Below, in pieces: positions 1 to 8,096 of a DNA stretch of 64,000 bases (the stretch's first letter is position 1; each line of letters begins with the position of its first letter). The notes beneath the pieces were generated by a model. It had not been told where the DNA came from. It did not search any database and was given only the letters and a program-made list of their open reading frames with translations. The stretch lies in assembly GCA_023428695.1 (NCBI GenBank), contig JAEYWY010000026.1:124001-188000 (forward strand), written 5' to 3'. Position numbers and translations under genes: made by a program. The stretch is from Bacteroidota bacterium (lineage in GTDB: Bacteria; Bacteroidota; Bacteroidia; Cytophagales; Cyclobacteriaceae).

Positions 1-211
1 TCGCCGGTTTGTCGGTGTGTGATATGTAGTCCGGCGATGCATAATACTTCTGAATTTCCTGTTCGTCGGGTTGAGGTGTTGTGACAAGGAGGTTGCAGGA
101 GCTGCATTTTTTGAGATTGAAACTTTCCCCGGATACCGTGAAGTCGATTGGAGTTATGAACAGTTTGAAGTCGGTATTGCCGCATGCGGGGCATGTATTT
201 ATCTCTATCAT
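1..211 (-). CDS. Class I SAM-dependent methyltransferase, N-terminal fragment (cut by window edge)
   Basis: Reading the minus strand from the ATG at 211-209 gives an open frame of 70 codons that runs off the left edge. It begins M-I-E-I-N-T and carries two cysteine pairs, C-P-A-C-G at residues 7-11 and C-S-S-C about 30 residues later. This is the zinc-ribbon-like start typical of a large group of bacterial SAM-dependent methyltransferases; the SAM-binding domain itself lies outside the window, so the enzyme class is inferred from this N-terminus and from position after mnmG. The start overlaps the mnmG stop by four bases (ATGA), which indicates translational coupling as the last visible gene of that operon. 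The substrate cannot be told. Confidence 0.7.
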   Translation of the reverse strand, partial: MIEINTCPACGNTDFKLFITPIDFTVSGESFNLKKCSSCNLLVTTPQPDEQEIQKYYASPDYISHTDKPA

Positions 212-2070
212 TTGCCCATGTACACGGTAAGGACTGAAATGTCTGCAGGTGAAACACCACTGATGCGGGTAGCCTGACCTAACGTTTCGGGTCGGATTCT
301 TTTGAGCTTCTCACGGGCTTCAGCGGAGAGTGCTTTCACACGGTCGTAGTCGAAATTGGGGAGTATGAGAAATTCATCGAGCGATCCGATCTTTTCTGCG
401 AGTCTTTGTTCCCGTTCGATATAGCTTTCGTATTTGATTTGGATTTCTGCCTGTTCACATTCTTCCTCGGAAAATTCCTGCAAGAGGTTGGCTATTTGGT
501 TGTCGAAAACACGCATTTCTTTTATTCCGATTTCGGGTCTTCTTAGTAACAGATCCCATGGTGTCTTTTCGCGAATAGTCGAAGTGTCCATGGCAGCGAG
601 ATGATTGTTGATTGTCTCGGGTGCTGACTTTCCTGTTTTCAGAAGTTTGGTGATGCGTTGAATATTTCCGCGCTTCTTTCGGAGTGCTTTGATACGGTTG
701 TCGTCGGCGAGGCCAATGGCGTGTCCGGTCTCAGTCAGGCGCAGATCGGCGTTGTCCTGACGAAGTAGAATTCTGTATTCGGCACGTGAGGTAAACATGC
801 GGTAAGGTTCTTGGGTGCCCTTGTTGATGAGGTCGTCGATTAGAACACCTATATATGCTTCGCTCCTCTTGAGGACAAGCGGGTTTTCGTCGTTGATTTT
901 CAGGTGTGCATTGATACCGGCCATCAAACCCTGGCACGCGGCTTCTTCATACCCGGTGGTTCCATTGATCTGTCCGGCGAAGTAGAGGTTCTCTATCAGG
1001 TTGGTTTCTAGCGTCGGCTTGAGTTGGGTTGGCGGAAAGAAGTCATACTCGATTGCATATCCGGGCCGGAACATCTTCGCGTTTTCGAAGCCGGGAATTT
1101 TCGTTAATGCTTTATACTGGATGTCTTCGGGAAGCGAAGTTGAAAAGCCGTTGACGTAGATTTCAATTGTGTTCCAGCCTTCTGGTTCGACGAAGATCTG
1201 GTGGCGTTCGCGTTCTGCAAAGCGGTTGATTTTGTCTTCGATTGAGGGGCAGTATCGTGGGCCCAGTCCCTTGATGCGGCCCTGGAACATTGGTGACCTG
1301 TCGAATCCTTTCTGCAGTTCTTTGTGAACGTCGTCGTTAGTGTAGGTGATCCAGCAGCTGACCTGATTAGCCAGGGGTTTGGTGTCGGCATAGGAGAACT
1401 TTCCGGGCTGTTCATCGCCGGGTTGTTCTTCCATGACCTTGTAGTTTAATGATCGGCCATCGATCCTTGGAGGTGTCCCGGTTTTCATGCGACCGGATTC
1501 GAACCCAAGGGTAACGAGCTGTTCGGTGAGGCCTGTTGCGGCGTTTTCTGCAGTGCGGCCGCCGCCGAAATTCTTTTCTCCAATGTGAATTTTGCCGTTT
1601 AGGAAAGTCCCATTTGTCAAGACGACCGACTTTGCCTGTATTTCGAGGCCGAGTGAAGTTTTGATTCCAACCACCCTGTTGTCTTTGACAAGGATTTCGC
1701 GGACCATTTCTTGCCAGAAGTCGACGTTGGGTGTTTGTTCGAGAGTAAGACGCCATTCCTGCGAGAAGAGCATGCGATCGTTTTGGGTTCGCGGGCTCCA
1801 CATTGCTGGCCCTTTCGAGCGATTCAGCATACGGAATTGTATCATCGATTTATCCGAGACTATTCCGGACATCCCACCGAGAGCGTCTATTTCGCGGACG
1901 ATCTGACCTTTCGCTACACCGCCCATTGCCGGGTTGCATGACATTTGGGCGATGGTATTCATGTTCATTGTTACGAGAAGGACGCGTGACCCCATCTTGG
2001 CGGCGGCATGCGCAGCCTCACAACCGGCGTGTCCGGCTCCAACCACAATTACATCGTACGCTTTAAACAT
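208..2070 (-). CDS. mnmG: tRNA uridine-5-carboxymethylaminomethyl(34) synthesis enzyme MnmG (GidA)
   Basis: MnmG works with the GTPase MnmE to place the carboxymethylaminomethyl group on U34 of certain tRNAs, using FAD, NADH and methylene-tetrahydrofolate. The 620-residue length is normal for the family. The FAD dinucleotide-binding motif G-A-G-H-A-G is at residues 11-16, the conserved S-C-N-P-A-M-G-G stretch at 44-51, and the G-T-T-G-Y-E-E-A signature occurs near residue 365. The C-terminal helical domain that binds MnmE and tRNA is intact. The gene follows ybeY after a 117-base gap that holds a parS site, and overlaps the downstream methyltransferase. mnmG is often found near replication origins. 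mnmE is not in the window. Confidence 0.97.
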   Translation of the reverse strand: MFKAYDVIVVGAGHAGCEAAHAAAKMGSRVLLVTMNMNTIAQMSCNPAMGGVAKGQIVREIDALGGMSGIVSDKSMIQFRMLNRSKGPAMWSPRTQNDRMLFSQEWRLTLEQTPNVDFWQEMVREILVKDNRVVGIKTSLGLEIQAKSVVLTNGTFLNGKIHIGEKNFGGGRTAENAATGLTEQLVTLGFESGRMKTGTPPRIDGRSLNYKVMEEQPGDEQPGKFSYADTKPLANQVSCWITYTNDDVHKELQKGFDRSPMFQGRIKGLGPRYCPSIEDKINRFAERERHQIFVEPEGWNTIEIYVNGFSTSLPEDIQYKALTKIPGFENAKMFRPGYAIEYDFFPPTQLKPTLETNLIENLYFAGQINGTTGYEEAACQGLMAGINAHLKINDENPLVLKRSEAYIGVLIDDLINKGTQEPYRMFTSRAEYRILLRQDNADLRLTETGHAIGLADDNRIKALRKKRGNIQRITKLLKTGKSAPETINNHLAAMDTSTIREKTPWDLLLRRPEIGIKEMRVFDNQIANLLQEFSEEECEQAEIQIKYESYIEREQRLAEKIGSLDEFLILPNFDYDRVKALSAEAREKLKRIRPETLGQATRISGVSPADISVLTVYMGK

Positions 2071-2158
2071 ATGGATAGCTCAAAAAAAGCATCGCTGACA
2101 AAAAGTTTCAAAAACCCGAAAAAGTTTCCCACAAATTTCTTCCACAATTCCACATTGA

Positions 2159-2174
2159 TGTTTCACGTGGAACG
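2159..2174. promoter_or_regulatory. parS: parS centromere-like site (15 of 16 consensus bases)
   Basis: The bases TGTTTCACGTGGAACG match the widely conserved ParB-binding palindrome TGTTTCACGTGGAACA at 15 of 16 positions; only the last base differs. The site lies in the ybeY-mnmG intergenic region, 38 bases upstream of a second, perfect copy. ParB loaded at such sites recruits condensin and drives origin segregation. Confidence 0.8.
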
Positions 2175-2187
2175 TGAACAACTTGAG

Positions 2188-2631
2188 TTACCCCTTTGTT
2201 TCACGTGGAACAGTTGGCAAAGATAGGTGTATGTCTTCTTTTTGCCGCATCACGGATTTTTCCGCTTTAGTTTTGTCAGAATAACCGAGGAGGTGCAGGA
2301 CTCCGTGCACCAGGACGCGGTGAAGCTCATTTTCAAAGGATACGCCAAACTTTTCAGCGTTCTCTCTTACTCTGTCGATGCTGATGAAGATGTCGCCTTC
2401 GATTTCGCCCTCCGTCTCCGCGTTGTCGAAGGTGATGATATCAGTGAGTGTGGTATGATTGAGATACTGCTCGTTCAGCGAATGCAGGTAGGAATCGCTG
2501 CAGAATATGAAATTGAGGCTTTCTAAAGACCCCCCTTCAATAGAAATCACTTCTTTCAGCCAGGCAGTAGTCTTTCGCGGTTTCGGCAGGGAGAAATCAA
2601 TATCCTCGCTGAAAAAGCTGATCGCTGGCAT
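2188..2631 (-). CDS. ybeY: Endoribonuclease / rRNA maturation factor YbeY
   Basis: YbeY is a zinc-dependent metalloprotein that takes part in 16S rRNA 3'-end maturation and ribosome quality control in the cytoplasm. The 147-residue protein has the family motif H-G-x-L-H-L-L-G-Y at residues 109-117, giving two zinc-ligand histidines, H109 and H113. The third ligand position is an aspartate (D119) instead of the histidine of the E. coli protein, which from memory is usual for Bacteroidota. The ATG overlaps the stop of the upstream ATPase gene (TAATG), so the two are probably coupled. The last codons of the gene contain a perfect parS site. Confidence 0.93.
   Translation of the reverse strand: MPAISFFSEDIDFSLPKPRKTTAWLKEVISIEGGSLESLNFIFCSDSYLHSLNEQYLNHTTLTDIITFDNAETEGEIEGDIFISIDRVRENAEKFGVSFENELHRVLVHGVLHLLGYSDKTKAEKSVMRQKEDIHLSLPTVPRETKG
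2197..2212. promoter_or_regulatory. parS: parS centromere-like site (perfect 16-mer), inside ybeY
   Basis: The bases TGTTTCACGTGGAACA match all 16 positions of the ParB-binding consensus, written on the other strand as TGTTCCACGTGAAACA. The site lies within the ybeY coding sequence and encodes residues 140-145 (T-V-P-R-E-T), just before the stop codon. Two sites within 54 bases argue for a real segregation element. Confidence 0.88.
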
Positions 2632-3035
2632 TAGGCATTCATGTAGAAGCTCAATTCCACGATCCGGCCCTTATCCTTGAATTCAACTTCGTCGGATAGG
2701 TGTTTCATCAGGAAAATACCGCGCCCACCGATCTTTTCAATGTTTTCGGGTGCGGTGGGATCTGGGAGGTTTTGGTAATCAAAGCCGCTTCCTTCATCCT
2801 TTACAACGAACTTAATCAGACTGTCCTTCAGGGATAAGCTAATAAGGACGTTCTTGTTCTTGTCGCTGGCATTGCCATGTTTGATCGCATTGTTCACTGC
2901 TTCCGTTACGGCTATCATGATGTTGCCGTAAATGTCGTCGTCCAATTCAAATCTCTCCTTTGCGTTATCTATGAAGCTTTCGATCATTCTAATGTTTTCG
3001 ATGATCGACGGAACCTGGATGCTAATGGTATTCAT
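2631..3035 (-). CDS. RsbW/SpoIIAB-like ATP-binding protein (anti-sigma factor type histidine-kinase-like ATPase)
   Basis: This 134-residue protein is a stand-alone GHKL ATPase domain of the HATPase_c_2 type. The N-box E-A-V-N-N-A-I-K-H-G is at residues 45-54, the ATP-lid motif D-E-G-S-G-F-D at 80-86, and G-G-R-G-I-F-L-M-K at 103-111. In Firmicutes such proteins are serine kinases that hold a sigma factor and phosphorylate a STAS anti-anti-sigma protein. No STAS protein, phosphatase or alternative sigma factor is adjacent, so partner and target are unknown. The gene sits 20 bases after the DUF4175 gene and overlaps ybeY, in what looks like one operon. Confidence 0.85.
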   Translation of the reverse strand: MNTISIQVPSIIENIRMIESFIDNAKERFELDDDIYGNIMIAVTEAVNNAIKHGNASDKNKNVLISLSLKDSLIKFVVKDEGSGFDYQNLPDPTAPENIEKIGGRGIFLMKHLSDEVEFKDKGRIVELSFYMNA

Positions 3036-3055
3036 GTTTACCTTCTGTGGCTTTA

Positions 3056-6000
3056 TTAATTGCCCATTCGTTTAAAGTAGTCTGACACTTCCTTCTTGTA
3101 GTAAGGATAAAGCTTCGGAGGGACTGTTTTCAGCAATTCTACTTCTTTTTCTTTAAGCCGCAAATATTCTTCAAAAGCACGCGGGATTTCTTTGTCATAC
3201 TCCTTGGCCGTTTCTCCCTTCCTCTCTTCATCAAGATCCTGCTCACGCATTGACTTTTCAGCGTCGAGTAACCTGGTCAATATTTCCTGCTGACGCCTTA
3301 TCAACTGGTCGGTAAGCTGCTTGTTAACCAAATCCATTTCGGTCTGCTCCATTTTCCCCGGAATCTGATTGCCCGGCATCGGCGAGTCTCCTTTCATTTG
3401 ATCCTGCATTTGTTGGAGTGCCTTTCGTATTCTCTCCTGTTCGGCTGCGAGTTCCGCCAATTCTTCTGAAAGCTCCCGTCCGGACTTCCCGCTGTTCTTG
3501 AGCTGCTCGATTCTTTGATTCAATTGCTGCTGGAGCTGGCTAAGGTTCGGCTTCTGACCCTTTTGCTTGTTTTTGGATTTGCCCATGGAAGCTTTGGCAT
3601 TGGCCATCATCTCCATCATCATTTCAAAATGGTCATCAAGCATTAGCGCCAGATTGTTTATTGAAGTCATAGTGGCCTGCATTTCTGTAAATGCCTGCGG
3701 TTTCCGTCGCTCCTTGTTAGCCTCAATTACTTTGTCCAGGTGGCCTTTCAATTCGCCAACTTCACGGGTGACCACCGGCCCCAGGAATGGATCGCGTTTA
3801 CCCAAGGCAAGCAGACTATCTTCGATCACTTTGACATCATCCTTAAGCTTAAACTGATTTTGAGCAATTGTGTTGAATTTTGGATCATTCTGCGTGAGTT
3901 CGCCAAAACCCTTCATCAAATTTTCCTGATCGAAAGAAAGTTTAACCAATCCATGCACAATGTGACGCAAGCTCTCCAGATTCTCCATATCAATCTCCAT
4001 TGACATGCCGCTTTGCGAACTTTCCATCTGTTGCTTCATTTGCTTCATCTGTTGGATCGCCTTCTGCTGCGATTCCTTCGAATCAGAAGGCTCGTTATTC
4101 TCCAGCATCTCCTTGCTCTCTTGTTGCTCGTCCACTATTGATTCCTGCTCCTCTTCAGAAGGCAAGTCCGGACTATTGTGCAAATCTTCACTTAATTCCT
4201 TCAACTCCTGAAATTTCTCGCTGTTTTGACGAACGTCTTCCATTAGCTTTTCCTGCTCCTTGGCAAGTTCCTGAGCTTGCTGCTTAGTCTTTTCTTCGCG
4301 CTCCTTTTTGTTCATGCCTGGAGTCTTCTGCTGTTGCTCCTGCTCGAGTTGCTGCGTTTTTTCGAGAATCTCTTCCTGACGGGTGATTTCCTTGTCCAGC
4401 TCCTGAATCATCTGATCCATCTTGAAATCAAATTGCGCCTGCTTAAACAACTCGAGCACGCGCTCAAGTTCTTTCTCCAGATTGTCGGCGTTCTGATTTA
4501 GCTTGTTCAGGATTTTCTGAATGTCGTTGACGTCAGTGTTTTCCTTTAACAGGCGTTGAAGTTCCTCAAAGAGTTTTTTCGTCTCTTCGTCAAGCAGTTG
4601 GTCCATCAACTTCTGTATCTGCTCAGCCTTTTCCTTAATACGCTGATCCTGTTCCGTAAAGGTCTCCTTCTTTTGTTCGAGTAGTTTGTTCTGCTCCTTC
4701 AGCTCTTTTAACATGGCATCCAGATCATTCTTTTGCTGGAGCAAATCCTCAATCATCTTCTTATCCTGCCAGTCAAGTGACTGCTTGCCTTTCAGCTTCT
4801 GCGCAGTCTGCTCAATTTGCTCCTGTAATTTTGATGCTTTACTTACGCTTTGATCAATTTTCTCCTGAGTCTGATTTTGTGATTTCGAAATGTTCGTCAG
4901 CAGATCTTCCTGTGTGGGAATATGAAATGAATACGCGGCGGATCGTGTTGCCTTCCGGCCGTTAACGCCGTCGTTATCCCACACCTGCAAATAGTACTCA
5001 AGCTGATCACCTGGTTTCAAATGAAGTGAGTCAACCGCCCAGTTGAAGAAAAAGTTTTGTTCGGTCTGATTCCTTTCAACAGGGATCTGTACAGAGGAAT
5101 TGCTGACTGGCTTTCCATCCTGATTGCGTACGCTGAAGAACAACGCAAGCTGACTGACACCATAGTCGTCACTCACCATCCCACCAAGAAGTACCCTCTG
5201 ATAAAGAATCGAATCACGAAGATTATTGACTGCAATACCAGGATACTGATCTTTGATGACCTCGATCGAATACTGTATCCGTTCCTTGTTACGGCTGTGT
5301 TCATTCTCAAGAATTACCTCATAAATATCTGGAGAAGTCACCTTTTTTTGATATGTAAAGGCTTGATTATCAGTTTTTTCTGCTTCATTCTGGACACTGT
5401 CCGCTCTGAAATTCAACCATGCCCTCCGGGTGTGGGGGGCATTCATCTTCCAGGAGACTTGTGTTCCCTCGGGTATCTGGAGATTTCCTGTGTTGATGAG
5501 TTGATCGTTCCTCAGATTCAGGTAGCGGGGATATATCAGGTCGATTCTAAGTTGTCCGAGTTCGGGGCGGTTGTACAATTCGACGTTATACTGTTGCGAA
5601 AAGAAACCAGCGGCTTCAATCTGAAATTCAATTGGTCGTTGAAGTTTCTCGAATGTGTATGAGAAGTCTCCATCGCTGTTCCGTGGGAGTTTTAATCGCA
5701 AATCATTTGTAACCAGATAAGCATTCGCCGGAACAGCCGAACCATCCAGAGAAAATGTCACCGAAAAGTCCTCGTTGTAGAAAGCCTTGAGCGATGTATT
5801 CTTCAACACGAAACGGAATGGCGCCTCAGGAGAGTACTGCCGGCTGAAATAAATAATACGCTCTGCGCTCTGCGTAAGAATACTTTTGTTTACAAACAAA
5901 ATTAGCAAGACGACAGAAACGGGGATCAGCAGATATTTCAAATACTTTCGATTCTCGCGAAGGTCTATTACACTCTCGAAACTCAGCGGTTCGAATTCTC

Positions 6001-6394
6001 GCGTCTTCTGCAGAAGACTGGCAGAAGCAAGGCTGTTGGTCTGCAGTGACTCCAATTGGACATAATTCAGGAGCCGGTCGCGAACAGAGGGGATATACCT
6101 ACCAATTAGTCGTGCACTCTCCTCTTCGGAAAGGCCTCTGTTGGCGACAAACCATCCAAGTGGTTCGCGGAGAAAACGCACGATACAATATCCGGCTACG
6201 CCGAAGAATGTCAGAAATGTCATGAAGCGGGCCCAGCCCCCTAACCAAAGGTTGTATTCGAGGATAGCGGCAATGAGAAAATAGACGGTTAGAATGGCCA
6301 AGGAGAGAATACTTCCTCTGAGAAACATATCGAGATAGTACTTTCTTTTGAAGGACCTGATCTTGTTGTGTATCCGTTCTGCTCCTGAGTCCAT
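3056..6394 (-). CDS. Large membrane-anchored coiled-coil protein, DUF4175 family
   Basis: This 1112-residue protein has hydrophobic segments at about 27-46, 54-75 and 153-170, followed by a beta-rich middle part (about 190-480). From about 490 onward it is dominated by long Gln/Glu/Lys-rich helices with heptad character (about 490-780 and 960-1080). The domain order matches the DUF4175 family of Bacteroidota, which has no established function. The first membrane helices and the long charged coiled coils suggest a cytoplasmic-membrane scaffold with the coil on one face; that is inference. It heads the operon leading to the ATPase, ybeY and mnmG. The 130 bases upstream (6395-6524) show no exact TAnnTTTG element. 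Confidence 0.85.
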   Translation of the reverse strand: MDSGAERIHNKIRSFKRKYYLDMFLRGSILSLAILTVYFLIAAILEYNLWLGGWARFMTFLTFFGVAGYCIVRFLREPLGWFVANRGLSEEESARLIGRYIPSVRDRLLNYVQLESLQTNSLASASLLQKTREFEPLSFESVIDLRENRKYLKYLLIPVSVVLLILFVNKSILTQSAERIIYFSRQYSPEAPFRFVLKNTSLKAFYNEDFSVTFSLDGSAVPANAYLVTNDLRLKLPRNSDGDFSYTFEKLQRPIEFQIEAAGFFSQQYNVELYNRPELGQLRIDLIYPRYLNLRNDQLINTGNLQIPEGTQVSWKMNAPHTRRAWLNFRADSVQNEAEKTDNQAFTYQKKVTSPDIYEVILENEHSRNKERIQYSIEVIKDQYPGIAVNNLRDSILYQRVLLGGMVSDDYGVSQLALFFSVRNQDGKPVSNSSVQIPVERNQTEQNFFFNWAVDSLHLKPGDQLEYYLQVWDNDGVNGRKATRSAAYSFHIPTQEDLLTNISKSQNQTQEKIDQSVSKASKLQEQIEQTAQKLKGKQSLDWQDKKMIEDLLQQKNDLDAMLKELKEQNKLLEQKKETFTEQDQRIKEKAEQIQKLMDQLLDEETKKLFEELQRLLKENTDVNDIQKILNKLNQNADNLEKELERVLELFKQAQFDFKMDQMIQELDKEITRQEEILEKTQQLEQEQQQKTPGMNKKEREEKTKQQAQELAKEQEKLMEDVRQNSEKFQELKELSEDLHNSPDLPSEEEQESIVDEQQESKEMLENNEPSDSKESQQKAIQQMKQMKQQMESSQSGMSMEIDMENLESLRHIVHGLVKLSFDQENLMKGFGELTQNDPKFNTIAQNQFKLKDDVKVIEDSLLALGKRDPFLGPVVTREVGELKGHLDKVIEANKERRKPQAFTEMQATMTSINNLALMLDDHFEMMMEMMANAKASMGKSKNKQKGQKPNLSQLQQQLNQRIEQLKNSGKSGRELSEELAELAAEQERIRKALQQMQDQMKGDSPMPGNQIPGKMEQTEMDLVNKQLTDQLIRRQQEILTRLLDAEKSMREQDLDEERKGETAKEYDKEIPRAFEEYLRLKEKEVELLKTVPPKLYPYYKKEVSDYFKRMGN

Positions 6395-6524
6395 AAGAAT
6401 ATCGTTTTTATTGAGGGAATCCCGAACCCTTTATGCAATCACAACCAATTTACGTTTTAAGTTATTGCGTTTCACCAAAAAATCTCTGAACGGCTGATCA
6501 AAAATCCGTCTCTGATACCCGGCG

Positions 6525-6902
6525 TCAGGACGGAAGACTGTCTGGGCGGGACCAGTCGTACTCTTTTTCAAAATACTCAATCACGTGCCACTTAAGAAAC
6601 TTCTCCTGTTCCAACAGGTCGAAGTGGGGCAACTTTTTTACCAATGTCCAGTGCGGCCAGCCGTCAGCATCCTGACCATCCAATTCATAAAATCCGGATA
6701 GACTAAGAACTTTGCAGATACCGATATGCATCAGGTCCTGCTTCTCCTCCTTGCTGAAGACCTTATTTCCCTGACCGAGCTCCTGTACGCCTATCAAAAA
6801 AAGCATCCCATTAAGATCTTTCGGGCGCTTCCCGATAATTTTTCCAACTTCAGTGAGCAGGGCTGCCCAAGCGCGATCAAGGTCAAGATCCCTCTTATAC
6901 AT
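6525..6902 (-). CDS. Conserved hypothetical protein
   Basis: A 125-residue cytoplasmic protein without signal peptide or membrane segment. It is rich in aromatic residues towards the C-terminus (W-P-H-W-T-L near residue 83, K-W-H-V-I-E-Y-F-E-K-E-Y-D-W near 103-117). I do not recognise a named family, but its start overlaps the end of the upstream carboxymuconolactone-decarboxylase-like gene by eight bases, which supports it being a real, co-translated gene. No function can be assigned. Confidence 0.75.
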   Translation of the reverse strand: MYKRDLDLDRAWAALLTEVGKIIGKRPKDLNGMLFLIGVQELGQGNKVFSKEEKQDLMHIGICKVLSLSGFYELDGQDADGWPHWTLVKKLPHFDLLEQEKFLKWHVIEYFEKEYDWSRPDSLPS

Positions 6903-7236
6903 GGTGCAGCTCCTCCCAGAATTCGAATGCCCTGCGCAGGTGCGGGATCACAATGGTGCCACCTATCAAAGTGGCGATTCCCATCGCTTCGTGCACCTCG
7001 GAACTTGTCAAACCGGCTTCTTTGCACTTTCCGAGGTGATATTTTACACAATCATCGCATCGAAGGACAAGTGAGCAAGTAAGTCCAATCAGCTCTTTTG
7101 TTCGAATATCAAGATTTCCCTCCTGGTAGGCGTTTGTATCAAGATTGAATATTCGCTTGATGATAAGGTTATCCGAATCCAGAATCTTCCCGTTCATCCG
7201 GCTCCGGTATTCATTAAAGTTCTCAACAATTCCCAT
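6895..7236 (-). CDS. Carboxymuconolactone decarboxylase / AhpD-like protein
   Basis: The protein belongs to the small all-helical AhpD-like family. With the preferred start at 7236 (M-G-I-V-E-N) it has 113 residues and the redox motif C-D-D-C at positions 60-63 followed by H67, the same C-x-x-C-x-x-x-H arrangement used by AhpD to pass electrons to peroxiredoxins. An in-frame ATG at 7263 would add nine residues (M-I-S-P-C-L) not expected for the family. Members with this motif act as alkylhydroperoxidase-type or general disulfide reductants; the precise partner is unknown. It is co-transcribed with the overlapping 125-residue protein. Confidence 0.85.
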   Translation of the reverse strand: MGIVENFNEYRSRMNGKILDSDNLIIKRIFNLDTNAYQEGNLDIRTKELIGLTCSLVLRCDDCVKYHLGKCKEAGLTSSEVHEAMGIATLIGGTIVIPHLRRAFEFWEELHHV

Positions 7237-7327
7237 AGTCAACTCTAAACAGGGTGAAATCAAATTTGTTCCTCGACTGTCAAGTTATTCAACTTTCAAC
7301 GGGAATTCATAGATTCGGGTCAAAGTT

Positions 7328-8047
7328 GTGTTCAAAAAACTTACCGTTATGTTAGCTTCATGTTCCCGCGTGTTCAGGGATTTCACGTCCCTGTTTTATC
7401 CAAATTGTTGCCCCGGATGTGGTCGCGCTCTTTTGAAAGGAGAGAAGACCATTTGTTCAGCGTGTCTCCTTTCAATGCCCCAAACTGATTTTCATCTGGA
7501 CGAATGGAACCAACTGGCTCGCCGGCTTAATGGACGTTTCCCGGTTTCAAACGCACTTGCGTTCTTGAAGTTCACCAAGAATGGACGTATCCAACATTTG
7601 CTTCACAATCTGAAATATCGAAATCAACCAGAGATCGGATTGGCTCTCGGCACGATCTACGGAGGGAAATTGTTGGAGGCAGGATTTAAGAAACGATTTG
7701 ATGTAATCATGCCGGTGCCGTTACATCCATCGAGGTTGAGGAAGCGTGGATACAACCAGAGTCTGAAGTTCGCCGAAGGGTTGGCATCAATACTTGAGGT
7801 TCCGGTTGATAGCAGTACACTCTTTCGCAGGCATAAGACAAGCACACAAACCCGCAAGAGCAAACTTGAGCGGTGGGAAAATGTCTCTGATGTTTTTGGG
7901 CTCCGTGCTGAAGTAATACCGCGGCACTTCCACGTCCTGCTCGCAGACGATGTGATCACAACAGGTGCAACGGTAGAGGCATGCGCAAATACGTTACTGC
8001 GGGAGGTGCCGTGTCGTGTCAGTGTTGTTTGTATAGCTGTGGCATAA
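7328..8047 (+). CDS. comF: ComF family protein (phosphoribosyltransferase-like)
   Basis: ComF-type proteins combine an N-terminal zinc ribbon with a C-terminal phosphoribosyltransferase fold and are linked to DNA uptake (late competence) in several bacteria. Here the ribbon cysteines are at about C28, C31, C43 and C46, and the PRPP-binding loop V-L-L-A-D-D-V-I-T-T-G-A-T is at residues 203-215. The longest frame starts with GTG at 7328; an ATG seven codons on (7349) is possible, and both keep the zinc ribbon. The gene is divergent from the AhpD-like gene and ends at a bidirectional terminator shared with gldJ. No other competence gene is adjacent. Confidence 0.9.
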   Translation: MFKKLTVMLASCSRVFRDFTSLFYPNCCPGCGRALLKGEKTICSACLLSMPQTDFHLDEWNQLARRLNGRFPVSNALAFLKFTKNGRIQHLLHNLKYRNQPEIGLALGTIYGGKLLEAGFKKRFDVIMPVPLHPSRLRKRGYNQSLKFAEGLASILEVPVDSSTLFRRHKTSTQTRKSKLERWENVSDVFGLRAEVIPRHFHVLLADDVITTGATVEACANTLLREVPCRVSVVCIAVA

Positions 8048-8049
8048 AA

Positions 8050-8076
8050 AAAGCCCCGGTGATAACCGGAGCTTTT
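8050..8076. terminator. Bidirectional intrinsic terminator between comF and gldJ
   Basis: An A-run, a GC-rich stem (AGCCCCGGT paired with ACCGGAGCT around a GATA loop, with one mismatch) and a T-run lie between the converging stop codons of comF and gldJ. The symmetry lets it stop transcription from both sides. Confidence 0.8.
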
Positions 8077-8096
8077 CATTATGAGTTTCTAAGTTC

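Noticed and set aside
71..277. 68-residue plus-strand frame at the left edge
   Set aside because: It is the complement of the methyltransferase start and mnmG end; the minus strand explains the sequence with cysteine motifs and an ATGA overlap.
2071..2187. Replication origin between mnmG and ybeY
   Set aside because: parS sites are present, but I see no DnaA boxes (TTATCCACA), DNA-unwinding AT-rich repeats or dnaA gene. Origin-proximal is supported, the origin itself is not.
5057..5662. 201-residue plus-strand frame inside the DUF4175 gene
   Set aside because: It lies antisense to a long gene with good family match, has no recognisable motif and no promoter; a codon-bias shadow.
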